6,490 nt of DNA, taken from positions 1-6,490 of the forward strand of contig DMQW01000463.1 of NCBI GenBank assembly GCA_003455565.1. The letters run 5' to 3'. Position 1 is the stretch's first letter. Each line of letters begins with the position of its first letter. Origin of the DNA: Limisphaerales bacterium (GTDB lineage: Bacteria > Verrucomicrobiota > Verrucomicrobiia > Limisphaerales > UBA11358). The notes below the pieces were generated by a model. The model ran no database searches and was not told the DNA's origin. It saw only the letters and a list, made by a program, of their open reading frames with translations. This document shows, in pieces, positions 6,465 through 6,490 of the stretch. Position numbers and translations under genes: made by a program.

Positions 6465-6490
6465 GTTAGAGACTCGTCACCTCGTCTCCT
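6465..6490 (-). repeat. REP-like element F (cut by window edge)
   Basis: Read on the minus strand, with the first two bases of the GTAG foot beyond the window: stem GAGAC, GA, G, loop GTGA, C, GA, stem GTCTC, tail TAAC. It combines the canonical outer stem with the G-C closing pair of element C, an intermediate between the two forms. It is 23 nt from element E, and the cluster probably continues to the right. Confidence 0.8.

Noticed and set aside
6209..6490. CRISPR array
   Set aside because: The repeats alternate in orientation, are hairpins with a GTAG foot, and have spacers of 10, 31, 80 and 23 nt, one of which is an lpxB relic. This fits REP/BIME structure, not CRISPR.

Overview
The window reads as accessory chromosome from a Gram-negative saprophyte, most likely a member of Verrucomicrobiota (Pedosphaera/Limisphaerales-like). 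The grounds are the gene content rather than a marker gene: two secreted multidomain glycoside hydrolases, an LpxB (so an LPS-bearing outer membrane), a REP-associated tyrosine transposase, GC-rich coding sequence, weak or absent Shine-Dalgarno signals, and a heptanucleotide tandem repeat and GTAG-footed hairpins of a kind I associate with that phylum. The lineage call is an inference.

All genes lie on the minus strand, so transcription runs from right to left. From left to right: (1) positions 2-2431, a family GH106 alpha-L-rhamnosidase-like exoenzyme whose C-terminus lies beyond the left edge; (2) 2526-4271, a secreted protein that fuses a GH43 endo-arabinanase-like domain to a GH16 beta-glucanase-like domain; (3) 4348-5541, lpxB (lipid-A-disaccharide synthase), carrying an in-frame 7-bp tandem repeat near its 5' end and ending inside a GC-rich hairpin; (4) 5594-6199, a RAYT (HUH/Y1 transposase of the IS200-like superfamily); (5) 6200-6490, no intact gene, but a cluster of REP-like palindromes and a decayed copy of the start of lpxB.

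The two hydrolases are 94 bp apart on the same strand and probably form a carbohydrate-use unit. Rhamnosidase plus arabinanase suits pectin (rhamnogalacturonan I with arabinan side chains), and the GH16 domain adds a beta-glucan or beta-galactan activity. LpxB is a housekeeping envelope gene unrelated to them.

The most interesting structure is the right third. Six copies of a 28-nt element (A-F) alternate in orientation. Each consists of a GTAG foot, a 5-bp stem, a symmetric GA/GA internal mismatch, one closing base pair, a GNRA-type tetraloop, and a 4-nt A-rich tail. Variant copies show compensatory changes in both the outer stem and the closing pair, so the fold itself seems to be maintained. 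Two copies in inverted orientation bracket the RAYT tightly (13 nt after its stop, 9 nt before its start), the layout expected of a transposase with its own REP substrate. In addition, about 100-125 bp that includes the first codons of lpxB, its leader and element A is repeated directly on the far side of the RAYT, now frameshifted. The RAYT therefore sits between two direct repeats derived from the lpxB 5' region.
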